Assembly: GCA_946407715.1 (NCBI GenBank)
Contig: CAMJPH010000064.1
Location: 1-13,978 of the forward strand
Length of the DNA stretch: 13,978 nucleotides
Direction: 5' to 3'
DNA from: an uncultured Bacteroidales bacterium
GTDB lineage: Bacteria; Bacteroidota; Bacteroidia; Bacteroidales; WCHB1-69
Made by a program: the position numbers and the translations under genes. The notes under the pieces are model-generated. The model was not told where the DNA came from, ran no database searches, and was given only the letters and a program-made list of their open reading frames with translations. Numbering within the stretch: position 1 is the stretch's first letter; each line of letters begins with the position of its first letter. Of this stretch, positions 1 to 6,865 are shown in pieces.

Positions 1-80
1 CCTACACGCACGGCTACTATCTTGTCTCCCAGCGCGTTGGTGAAGCCTTCAAGGACGGGATGAAGCTGAAATCATTTTAA
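1..80 (+). CDS. C-terminal end of an unidentified protein (partial)
   Basis: Reading in frame from base 3, the sequence codes for about 25 residues ending in KDGMKLKSF and a TAA at 78-80. The gene starts upstream of the window. The open frame, the GC-rich codon use matching pepD, and the 10-base gap to the next start suggest the end of a real gene, possibly co-transcribed with the dipeptidase. The tail (GYYLVSQRVGEAF...) is too short for me to assign a family. Confidence 0.6.
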   Translation, partial: YTHGYYLVSQRVGEAFKDGMKLKSF

Positions 81-90
81 TCCCCAAAAT

Positions 91-1530
91 ATGACAACCC
101 ACAACATCAATCCCGACCGCGTTTTCAGCATCTTCCGTGAGCTGAACCGGATTCCGCGCCCCTCGCACCACGAGGAGCGCATCGCCGACTACCTTTGCCA
201 GTTCGCCGAGCGGCTGCATTTGGAGTACGAGCGTGACAAGGAGAACTGCGTGGTGATCCGCAAGCCCGCAAGCCCCGGACACGAGGCGGCCGAGCCCATC
301 GTGCTACTCAACCATATGGATATGGTCTGCGTGGGCATGAGCGACCCGCTCAACGACCCCATCGAGGCCTACGAGGAGAACGGCTGGATGAAGGCCCGCG
401 GCACTTCGCTCGGCGCCGACAACGGCATCGGGTTGTCGATGGCCCTCGCCGTGCTCGAAGACGACCGCATCGTACACCCCGCCCTGGAGGTCATCACCAC
501 GACCAACGAGGAGGACGGCATGTCGGGCGCCTCGCAGCTCAGCAAGGACTTCCTCAAAGGCCGCAAGGTCATCAACCTCGACTCCGAGGACTACGACACC
601 ATCACCACCGGGGCCGCTGGCGCCTGCCTGCAGTTCCACCGCATCCCCGTGGAACGCCTGCCAGCACCCAAGGCTGGCCAGTGGCACCGCATCCGCATCG
701 CCGGCGGACTGGGCGGCCACTCCGGCGTCGATATCAACAAGGGACGCTGCAGCGCGGTGGAGCAGACTAAAATCATCCTGAAAGTAATCAGCAAGGAAGA
801 AGACATTGAAGTTGCTGACATTCAGATCGGTGAAGCCAACGCCTCGATTGCATCGTCGGGCGAGATGGTGATTTGGACCGAAAACAAAGGGGCTTCCGAG
901 TTCGTGAAGGAGCTGTTGGACAACATCAACCAGACGTTCCACAGACAATATGCCGGCACCGACCCGCACATCACCTGCAGTGTGGAGGCGTGCGAGAAGC
1001 GGGAGACGGTCATCCCCAAAGAGACTGTCGCGGCGTTGGTCCGCAGTTTGGAGAAGGTGCCGCAGGGCGTGGTGCAGATGAGCGCGGCGATGCCCGGCAC
1101 GGTGGAGACCTCCAACAATGTGGGGCGCATCGTGGCGGAAGAAGACCACCTTTTCGTCTCCACCCACACCCGCAGCTTTGTTGACGACGACATGGCCGCG
1201 TTGAGCAAGACGATTGCCGCGACCTTTGCCGAAGCAGGTGCCGTTTCCGAGGTCGTGATGTCGGCCCCGGCGTGGCAGGAGGACCAGCAGTCGCCGTTCC
1301 TGCAGCGGGTCAGCGACACGTTCCAGGACGTGCTGGGCTGGCGTCCCCGTATGGTGGCGATGCACTTCGTGCTGGAGGCGGGCTTCTTCGTGCAGCACTA
1401 TCCCGGCATCCAGATCGCCAGCATCGGTCCGCGCATCGTGGAGCCGCACTCCACCAGCGAGCGCGTGGAGCTCTCGACCATCCACGACATCTGGAGGGTG
1501 CTGATCGAGTTGCTGGAGCGGTTGGCGTGA
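91..1530 (+). CDS. pepD: Aminoacyl-histidine dipeptidase (M20C, PepD-like)
   Basis: A 479-residue cytosolic metallopeptidase expected to cleave dipeptides such as Xaa-His with a two-metal centre. Length fits the M20C family (about 480-490 residues). Visible metal-site motifs, in family order: LLNHMDMVC with H75 and D77; GADNGIG with bridging D110; NEEDGMSGA with catalytic E140 and metal ligand E141; NLDSED with D164; and EPHSTSERV with H453 near the C-terminus. The segment GGLGGHSGVDINKGR (about 204-218) matches the lid/dimerisation region. It starts at the first ATG after the preceding gene's stop, 10 bases away, suggesting an operon. All expected metal residues are present, so it is likely active. 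It is housekeeping in character and marks the left edge of the defence-rich region. Confidence 0.93.
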   Translation: MTTHNINPDRVFSIFRELNRIPRPSHHEERIADYLCQFAERLHLEYERDKENCVVIRKPASPGHEAAEPIVLLNHMDMVCVGMSDPLNDPIEAYEENGWMKARGTSLGADNGIGLSMALAVLEDDRIVHPALEVITTTNEEDGMSGASQLSKDFLKGRKVINLDSEDYDTITTGAAGACLQFHRIPVERLPAPKAGQWHRIRIAGGLGGHSGVDINKGRCSAVEQTKIILKVISKEEDIEVADIQIGEANASIASSGEMVIWTENKGASEFVKELLDNINQTFHRQYAGTDPHITCSVEACEKRETVIPKETVAALVRSLEKVPQGVVQMSAAMPGTVETSNNVGRIVAEEDHLFVSTHTRSFVDDDMAALSKTIAATFAEAGAVSEVVMSAPAWQEDQQSPFLQRVSDTFQDVLGWRPRMVAMHFVLEAGFFVQHYPGIQIASIGPRIVEPHSTSERVELSTIHDIWRVLIELLERLA

Positions 1531-1547
1531 GGAGGGTGCGCCTGTGT

Positions 1548-1575
1548 CACCACACTGCGCTGCGCTTGTGTGGTG
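1548..1575. repeat. Inverted repeat, REP-like or terminator hairpin
   Basis: A perfect 8-bp stem, CACCACAC (1548-1555) with GTGTGGTG (1568-1575), closes a GC-rich 12-nt loop. It lies 18 nt after the pepD stop and could end pepD transcription, though only TTAATT follows it, not a true T-run. Confidence 0.5.
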
Positions 1576-1595
1576 TTAATTGCACTGCGTGCGTT

Positions 1596-1612
1596 CAGCC
1601 TCTCCGAGGCTG
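1596..1612. repeat. Inverted repeat, REP-like hairpin
   Basis: CAGCCTC (1596-1602) and GAGGCTG (1606-1612) form a perfect 7-bp stem with a 3-nt loop, followed by GGAGAAAA. Together with the hairpin 20 nt upstream it forms a compact, GC-rich, non-coding double palindrome between two genes, the usual look of a dispersed bacterial REP unit. A copy-number search was not possible. Confidence 0.45.
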
Positions 1613-1640
1613 GGAGAAAAGTATGACAAAATGATAGTAT

Positions 1641-2123
1641 ATGAGCAATAGTTTCAACATCCGTCCGGCGAAGCCCGAAGAGGCGGGTCTCGTCTTAGAA
1701 TTCATCAAGAAGTTGGCCGTCTATGAGAAATGCGCCGATGAGGTGGTGGCTGACGAAGCCACTGTCTATCATTCCCTGTTTGTAGAGCGTTCCGCCGAAG
1801 TGGTCTTCGCGGAGGAAGACGGCGCGGTGGTCGGCTTCGCCCTCTTTTTCCACAACTTCTCCACCTTCGTGGGGCGCAAGGGGCTCTATCTCGAAGACCT
1901 GTTCATCCTTCCCGAGAAGCGGGGTAGGGGATACGGCAAAGCCCTGCTGAAGCATCTGGCCAAGATCGCCGTGGAACGCCACTGCGGCCGCATGGAGTGG
2001 ATCTGCCTCGACTGGAACGAGCCCGCCCTGAAAGTCTATCGCAGCATCGGGGCCGTCCCGATGGACGAATGGACGGTGCAGCGGTTGGACGAGGGGGCGT
2101 TGAAGCGGTTCGCGGGAGCGTAA
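1641..2123 (+). CDS. GNAT N-acetyltransferase, SSAT-like
   Basis: A 160-residue single-domain GNAT protein expected to transfer acetyl from acetyl-CoA to a primary amine. The acetyl-CoA pyrophosphate-binding motif A is seen at 91-102 (P-E-K-RGRGYGKALL). The preceding strand GLYLEDLFIL (81-90), the motif DWNEPALKVYRSIGA (124-138, with Y133 as likely general acid) and the whole central part resemble eukaryotic diamine acetyltransferase (SSAT) and thialysine acetyltransferase. Polyamine, thialysine or another amine is therefore the likely substrate, but substrate cannot be read from sequence. The ATG at 1641 puts the RPAKPEEA strand at the N-terminus as usual. It converges on the helicase gene, with 24 bases between their stops. 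Confidence 0.88.
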   Translation: MSNSFNIRPAKPEEAGLVLEFIKKLAVYEKCADEVVADEATVYHSLFVERSAEVVFAEEDGAVVGFALFFHNFSTFVGRKGLYLEDLFILPEKRGRGYGKALLKHLAKIAVERHCGRMEWICLDWNEPALKVYRSIGAVPMDEWTVQRLDEGALKRFAGA

Positions 2124-2135
2124 TCTGCTCTGACG

Positions 2136-2159
2136 GAGGTGGCGCGTTCAATCCACCTC
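2136..2159. terminator. Hairpin between convergent genes (possible bidirectional terminator)
   Basis: GAGGTGG (2136-2142) pairs perfectly with CCACCTC (2153-2159) across a 10-nt loop. It starts 12 bases after the GNAT stop and overlaps the helicase stop codon. There is no T-run on either side, so intrinsic termination is uncertain; the position between two converging genes is the main support. Confidence 0.35.
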
Positions 2160-4679
2160 ACGACTCACCAACGCCTCTATCGGCACGGTGCTGTCCATCA
2201 GCCCGATGCGGGTGTCGGAGGCGTGGCGGTTGACGCCGGTGTAGGCTAAGGAAGCGTCTTCGTAGCGGCGGAACTTCAGAATGGCGTCGTTCATCTGGGC
2301 GCGGTTGAAGACGCCGACGCGCAACAACAGGTCGAAGTCGTCGATGGTTAAGCCTGTGACGCGCTCAAACAGACTCGGTTCCAGCTTGCGTATGACATCC
2401 TCAAGACTCTCTTCCCGATAGTCGGTGAGATACATGAAGATAGGAATTCGCGTGGCGAACTTCATCAGCTTTTCTTGCACCTCGCGCCGTTTGGAACGGT
2501 ATTCCTTCTCCTCCTGCGTCAGTTCCTTTTTCTTCTTGCTGTCGCCGCCTTCACCGGCTTCGCGTTTCAGTTTCTTTATCTTATCTGCACGATTGACGAT
2601 GTTTTCGATGATGTCGCTGCCCAAAGCACGGAAGCCTTCAATCTTCATAATGGCAGCCATAGCTTCGGGATTATTCAGTACCCGTTGCAGTGTGGTATTA
2701 TCGACATTCACCAACTGGGCACTATTCCACCGGCGGGCCAGTAGTGTGCCGCTGGTGCCATTGTCCACAAAGTCAAGGATTTCGGTGGCATCCACCCGCT
2801 TCATAGAACTGCCATCGAATTGCAGAATGGGCAGGAAGTTGATGAACTCATCCACCTTGTCGGTGATGCGGCGGTTGCTATCCACATCCAATTGGTTGGC
2901 GTAGGTCACCACCTCGCGCAGGGCACGGTTGGGCGCGAAATCGAAGACATAGCAGGTGGGCTTGAGAATGGTCCGTTTCGTGGGGTCTTCCTCGTCGGTG
3001 GCCGTCCACGGACTCTGCACCCGGAAAGCCGTCTGGAAGTAGGTCTCGGGACTGGAGCAGTTGCGCAGCATCAGCAGTCCGCCTAACGGTCGCAGGGTGA
3101 CACCCGTGGTCAGCTTGCCGCAGGTTAGCGTGATGGTGCGGGTCTTCAGCGGATTGTCGCCCATGGCCTCGCGCACCGGACCGAGAGCATCCATGCCGAT
3201 ACCGGCCTTGGTTCCGCTGCAGTTGATGATGGTGTAGTTCTGGTAGAAACCGTTGGCAGGACGGTGCAGCAGTGCTTCCATCGCATCGCACGAGGCCACA
3301 TTGGGCAGGAACCACATCGTGTGGGCGCAAAGGTCAAGCAAACGGGTGTCTTCGAAAGGCAGTGCTGGGCGCACGTTGAGGGGCGAGCTGCCATCGCCGA
3401 AGATGGGGGCTTTGCCACGGATAATGTCGAGCCACTTCTGCACGGCTTTCTCATGGACGAAGGTCTTTCCCTCTGCCCGGAAGAACTCGTTGAGGTCGAA
3501 GCCGTCCATGTCCCATTGCTCGATCATCGCGCCGAGGTCTTGCGGCATCTGGTAGGTCATCATCACCATGGTGGGCATCTCCAAGTAGGGACCACCGACG
3601 GATTCTTTCCGTGCCTGCTCGTCTTGATAGGTCCAGTTGAAGATCTGGCTTTCCATAAACTCGCCCGTGGCGAGGGCACGGAAAGGGGTGCCGCTGAGGT
3701 AGAGGTAGTGCTTGCCCGTGATGGGCACATCGCTGTCGTCCCAGGCGCGCCCGCTCTCCACATCAATGCCGCTCTCGCTCATCACCGCGTCCTCTTCCGC
3801 CTGCCGTTTCTTGGCATCGGCATCCCCAAGGTCGAGCAGACTCTTGGCGTTGTCGTTCCAAGCCCCGAAATGGTACTCGTCCAGCACAATCAAATCCCAG
3901 TGTATGCTGTGTACCCACTCGTTTTTCGTTTTGATATTGCCGTATTTATCCCTGCCGAGGTAGTCCTGGAACGAGCCGAACACCACCAAAGGAAATTGAG
4001 AATTGATAATGGATAATGGATAATTGTCGTCGGCGTTTTTGCTGCTATAATATCGCCAGCCTTCAAAGTCGCGGTGCCGCAGCAAATCCTCCTTCCACGA
4101 GTCCTCCACGGCGGGTTTGAAGGTGAGCACCAGCACCCGTTTGGCGCCCATGCGTTTGGCGAGCTGGTAGGTGGCGAAGGTCTTGCCGAAGCGCATCTTG
4201 GCGTTCCACAGGTAATGGCTTGGGCGGTCAGGCTCCTCTTCGTCCATCCTGGCGAAGTAGTCGGCGGTCTGTCTCACCGCCTGCGCCTGCTCATCGCGCA
4301 TCTCGTAGTCGAGGTCGCGCACCGTCTTGATGTCCGTATCGCGATGGCGCACAGCCACGTATGCCGCCTGTGCCTCGCGCAAGGAGCAGCGGCACCATTC
4401 GCCAATGAGTTCCTTGCCCATACGGCGCAGGTAGTCGTGGAGGTCGTGGTCGCCGAAGCTCTCGCCGCTGCCATCGGCGTAGAAGGCGTTGTCGTGCCAC
4501 AGCAGGTGGTATGTCTTGTACGGTTCGGTGATGGGATGCTGCTCGTCGATGCGCTCGTTCACATCGATGCGGCCCGTCTGCCCGATCTTGATCCAGCCCG
4601 GGAAGGCGATGTCGTCGTACATGTAGATTTGCGGGACCGTGCGTTTTCCGCTGGGCAAAATCTGTTCAATTGTCGCCAT
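2148..4679 (-). CDS. GIY-YIG-like / DExH helicase, restriction subunit of an R-M-like system
   Basis: An 843-residue protein with two parts. The N-terminus (about 16-100) looks like a GIY-YIG/T5orf172-type nuclease domain: IYMY (18-21), PGWIKIGQT (27-35), NERIDEQHP (41-49), and EW at 94-95 as candidate acidic site. The rest is a superfamily 2 helicase: RDEQAQAV (128-135), Walker A NAKMRFGKT (159-167), DEYH box (267-270), SGTPF (329-333), TTGVTLRP (motif V) and QTAFRVQSPW (motif VI). A lysine-rich coiled segment (KIKKLKREAGEGG...) precedes the C-terminus. Such proteins act as ATP-driven DNA translocases/nucleases. It is the last gene after two methyltransferase genes on the same strand, so I read it as the restriction component. 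A heptanucleotide repeat encodes residues about 218-229. The start ATG is 43 bases after the toxin stop; no clear own promoter was seen in that gap. Confidence 0.8.
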   Translation of the reverse strand: MATIEQILPSGKRTVPQIYMYDDIAFPGWIKIGQTGRIDVNERIDEQHPITEPYKTYHLLWHDNAFYADGSGESFGDHDLHDYLRRMGKELIGEWCRCSLREAQAAYVAVRHRDTDIKTVRDLDYEMRDEQAQAVRQTADYFARMDEEEPDRPSHYLWNAKMRFGKTFATYQLAKRMGAKRVLVLTFKPAVEDSWKEDLLRHRDFEGWRYYSSKNADDNYPLSIINSQFPLVVFGSFQDYLGRDKYGNIKTKNEWVHSIHWDLIVLDEYHFGAWNDNAKSLLDLGDADAKKRQAEEDAVMSESGIDVESGRAWDDSDVPITGKHYLYLSGTPFRALATGEFMESQIFNWTYQDEQARKESVGGPYLEMPTMVMMTYQMPQDLGAMIEQWDMDGFDLNEFFRAEGKTFVHEKAVQKWLDIIRGKAPIFGDGSSPLNVRPALPFEDTRLLDLCAHTMWFLPNVASCDAMEALLHRPANGFYQNYTIINCSGTKAGIGMDALGPVREAMGDNPLKTRTITLTCGKLTTGVTLRPLGGLLMLRNCSSPETYFQTAFRVQSPWTATDEEDPTKRTILKPTCYVFDFAPNRALREVVTYANQLDVDSNRRITDKVDEFINFLPILQFDGSSMKRVDATEILDFVDNGTSGTLLARRWNSAQLVNVDNTTLQRVLNNPEAMAAIMKIEGFRALGSDIIENIVNRADKIKKLKREAGEGGDSKKKKELTQEEKEYRSKRREVQEKLMKFATRIPIFMYLTDYREESLEDVIRKLEPSLFERVTGLTIDDFDLLLRVGVFNRAQMNDAILKFRRYEDASLAYTGVNRHASDTRIGLMDSTVPIEALVSREVD
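3990..4024. repeat. Heptanucleotide tandem repeat inside the helicase gene
   Basis: On the + strand the sequence reads as 7-base units: degenerate AGGAAAT, TGAGAAT, TGATAAT, GGATAAT, GGATAAT. On the coding strand this is (ATTATCC)2 ATTATCA ATTCTCA. It is translated as DNYPLSIINSQF, between Walker A and the DEYH box. Since 7 is not a multiple of 3, gain or loss of one unit would shift the frame. Confidence 0.7.
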
Positions 4680-4722
4680 AATCTCAAAAGTTTATGGCGC
4701 TCTTTGAAATAATTTTAAGGAT

Positions 4723-5034
4723 TTAATGATACAACAAACTGTGTACTGCGTCACGAACGAAAATGACTTCTTGGCCGTTCTTATCGAGAACCACCTCGTA
4801 TGCAAAATGGAAATCCTCGCAAATAAAATCCTGCCAGTTGTTTTTTATCCAATCGTCTTTCCATCTGGCCTTGGGGTAGATGAAATAGTAATCCTTCAAA
4901 GACCCAAGAGCAGCTATTAGCCGTTTCTTTTTAGCCATAACAGTCTCTTCAGACAACGAAATGTGCCTGTTCATAGCAGCGATATAGAATTCGTCAATCG
5001 CTCTCACAACAGCATCATCAACAATTACTTTCAT
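4723..5034 (-). CDS. RelE/ParE-like toxin (putative)
   Basis: A 103-residue protein with a short helical N-terminal half, an aromatic/basic middle (YYFIYPKARWKDDW, about 49-62) and a C-terminal strand region (EDFHFAYEVV ... VIFVRDAVHSLLYH) like the small RelE/ParE-type toxins of Bacteroidales. RelE relatives cleave mRNA on the ribosome and ParE relatives poison gyrase; I cannot tell which, if either, applies. Its ATG overlaps the TAA of the upstream gene by one base (TAATG), implying translational coupling to the antitoxin. It sits between the methyltransferase and helicase genes and is more AT-rich than both. Confidence 0.62.
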   Translation of the reverse strand: MKVIVDDAVVRAIDEFYIAAMNRHISLSEETVMAKKKRLIAALGSLKDYYFIYPKARWKDDWIKNNWQDFICEDFHFAYEVVLDKNGQEVIFVRDAVHSLLYH

Positions 5035-5222
5035 TATTTGTTGTGATAATGTTGATGGATGAGTTCTGTCAGATGGGCATCAAGTTCTTCAAGTGTCATG
5101 CTCCGCTTGATTTCCTCGTCCGTTAATGTCCGAAGAGTCTTTTGGACAGGAGCTACATATTGCACTTGAGGCTCATTAACTTCTTGATTTTCGGTGTCTT
5201 CTATGGGATAATCTTTTGCCAT
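5034..5222 (-). CDS. Antitoxin-like small acidic protein (putative)
   Basis: A 62-residue protein with an acidic, Pro/Gln-rich and probably disordered N-terminus and a helical C-terminal segment (TDEEIKRSMTLEELDAHL...). It has no recognisable DNA-binding fold. It is the first gene of a two-gene unit with the RelE/ParE-like protein, overlapping it at TAATG, the usual antitoxin-first order. A likely -7 box and a perfect palindrome lie 25-52 bases upstream of its ATG. The antitoxin role rests on this arrangement and the partner, not on a strong motif. Confidence 0.58.
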   Translation of the reverse strand: MAKDYPIEDTENQEVNEPQVQYVAPVQKTLRTLTDEEIKRSMTLEELDAHLTELIHQHYHNK

Positions 5223-5246
5223 TTCGTATTTTATTTTCTACTGCCG

Positions 5247-5254
5247 CAAAAATA
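5247..5254 (-). promoter_or_regulatory. Likely -7 promoter box of the toxin-antitoxin pair
   Basis: On the minus strand TATTTTTG matches the Bacteroidota -7 consensus TAnnTTTG, 24 bases before the antitoxin ATG. A TTTG at 5270-5273 could be the -33 element, although its spacing (15 bases) is shorter than usual. Confidence 0.45.
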
Positions 5255-5259
5255 CACTT

Positions 5260-5274
5260 TTTTGTTGAACAAAA
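5260..5274. promoter_or_regulatory. Perfect palindrome, candidate operator of the toxin-antitoxin pair
   Basis: TTTTGTT-G-AACAAAA is a perfect 7+1+7 inverted repeat immediately upstream of the candidate -7 box and covering the candidate -33 TTTG. This is where an autoregulating toxin-antitoxin complex would bind. CAC and GTG further out extend the symmetry imperfectly. Confidence 0.45.
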
Positions 5275-5330
5275 GTGCCTCCCTATATTTTATTTCAAAG
5301 AACGCAAATTATTTGTTGTTTAATATTTAA

Positions 5331-6824
5331 CTATTCCATCGGCCGTATCATGCTCTCAATGAAGGCGATCTCGTCCTTGTCCAAACCGTATTTTTCGTAC
5401 AGCATCTCGTCCGTCCAGGGGTGGGAGAAGTCTTGGAGGGGAATCAGTTCGTACACCTTTTGTGTTGTATGTTGGGTTATCTTTTTTAGTCCCAACATGA
5501 AGTGAAAGAACTTTGTTCTAATATAAGTGATAGCATTCTTTGCTTCTTCTTCTGATTTAAAAGGACCATTCATAATGTAAGTTTCGGTATTTATTGTATT
5601 AGGTTCACATAAAATGGGTTTTACAACATCTTTTCCCATTTCACCTGAACCAATCGCCTCAGGTACAATAACTTTCCAGTCATTTATGTATTCCTTACCA
5701 TTCGTGATTTCAGTTGTCCTAATGTAACCTGTTGTTCTTTGGGCATACACTTTCGTGTATCCTTTTGCTGGGGAATCTCGTTCAAAATCTTTCACATAAC
5801 TTCTTAGCCCAAAAGTCATTGCAGGATGAATAATGGTACTGTATGGTTTTTCTCTGTGGCTTTGAACTTTATGAAGAATGCTTATTGCTTCATTCTGTCG
5901 AATGAATGTGTCACATCCTTTTTCGAGTAATTTTCTCGTCATAGATGACACTTTTTCGTTCTCTCTGAATGTATTTACAGTTACATCACCTCTTTCATCT
6001 TTATTCCATAGAAAAATGCATACACCGCCTTTAATTTCTACTCCAGGAAAACAATCAGAAGCATTTGGCATGTCGTGAATTATTCGAATTCTATTGTCTT
6101 TTAGCATCTCGTCCCTGAAACTATTCAATTCTTTCCCTCCAGCATACCATCTTGCAGGTATAATCATACAGATGAATCTTGGATTGACTGTTTTAGCTTG
6201 TTGGACAAAAAGTGGATATATGGGTCTTGCACTGGCACCATATCCTCCATCGTCAAGTTGGTACGGCGGGTTTCCAATAATTACGTCGAATTGCATATCT
6301 TTCTTGAAAATTTCTTTGATTGATTTGTGAATAAACGGATAGGCGTAGGTCTCGCGGGTGTCGGCACGGAGGTATTCGCCCTGACTGGCACCGCAGTGTT
6401 CGCATCGGCCTTGCTGGTTCCAAGTGTGACGGCAGCGTTCGTAGCGCAGGTTGCCCTGCACATCATGGAAAGCCGTACTGACGCTGTATTTGCCGTTGGC
6501 CAGTTTGGTACAGTAAAGCGTGCGGCGGCTCATCTCGGCGGTGAGGTCGGTGCAGGCGATGCCGAAAACCTGCTTGGTCATGATGTGGTCGATACGCTGC
6601 TGCAGATCGGGAATCTGTTCTTCGAGACCCGCCAACAGCCGTTTCGCAATCTCGCGCAGGAAGACCCCGCTCTTGCTGCAGGGATCAAGAAATCGCATTT
6701 TGGAACTGCGGAACAGCTCCTGCGGCAGCAGGTCGAGCATTCGGTTGGCCAACTCGGGCGAGGTGAAGACCTCGTCGCTGCTCAGATTGGCCAAGCAATT
6801 GAGGATGTCGGGACTATAATTCAT
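5331..6824 (-). CDS. N6-adenine DNA methyltransferase large subunit (M2, Eco57I-like, NPPY)
   Basis: A 497-residue gamma-type amino-methyltransferase subunit. Seen: motif X-like EVFTSPELANRMLDLLP (18-34); altered motif I FLDPCSKSGVFLREI (45-59), where a Lys-Ser replaces the usual Gly-rich turn; a Cys cluster C131, C141, C144 that may bind zinc; catalytic motif IV FDVIIGNPPYQL (179-190); then PARWYAGGKELNSF and a long C-terminal region, the likely target-recognition part. NPPY enzymes methylate adenine N6. The gene follows M1 on the same strand after 41 bases of heptad repeat; its ATG lies inside that repeat. The core (about 5465-6325) is AT-rich while both ends are GC-rich. With M1 and the helicase it forms an R-M-like set. 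Confidence 0.85.
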   Translation of the reverse strand: MNYSPDILNCLANLSSDEVFTSPELANRMLDLLPQELFRSSKMRFLDPCSKSGVFLREIAKRLLAGLEEQIPDLQQRIDHIMTKQVFGIACTDLTAEMSRRTLYCTKLANGKYSVSTAFHDVQGNLRYERCRHTWNQQGRCEHCGASQGEYLRADTRETYAYPFIHKSIKEIFKKDMQFDVIIGNPPYQLDDGGYGASARPIYPLFVQQAKTVNPRFICMIIPARWYAGGKELNSFRDEMLKDNRIRIIHDMPNASDCFPGVEIKGGVCIFLWNKDERGDVTVNTFRENEKVSSMTRKLLEKGCDTFIRQNEAISILHKVQSHREKPYSTIIHPAMTFGLRSYVKDFERDSPAKGYTKVYAQRTTGYIRTTEITNGKEYINDWKVIVPEAIGSGEMGKDVVKPILCEPNTINTETYIMNGPFKSEEEAKNAITYIRTKFFHFMLGLKKITQHTTQKVYELIPLQDFSHPWTDEMLYEKYGLDKDEIAFIESMIRPME

Positions 6825-6850
6825 AATTCACAATTCATAATTCATAATTT
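6816..6850. repeat. Heptanucleotide tandem repeat at the M2 start
   Basis: Five 7-base units on the + strand: ATAATTC, ATAATTC, ACAATTC, ATAATTC, ATAATTT. They fill most of the gap between M1 and M2 and include the M2 start codon (6822-6824). Unit changes would alter the spacing between the M1 stop and the M2 start. Confidence 0.7.
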
Positions 6851-6865
6851 GATTGGCTGATATGG

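Noticed and set aside
304..1485. 393-codon open frame on the minus strand within pepD
   Set aside because: It is antisense to a gene with all its metal-site motifs; long antisense frames are expected in GC-rich coding sequence, and its His/Gly/Val-rich product matches no family.
3264..4016. 250-codon plus-strand frame within the helicase gene
   Set aside because: Antisense to a well-supported helicase; no motifs and no promoter.
3990..4024. Short regular repeats as a possible CRISPR array
   Set aside because: Units are 7 bases without spacers, and no cas genes are present in the window.
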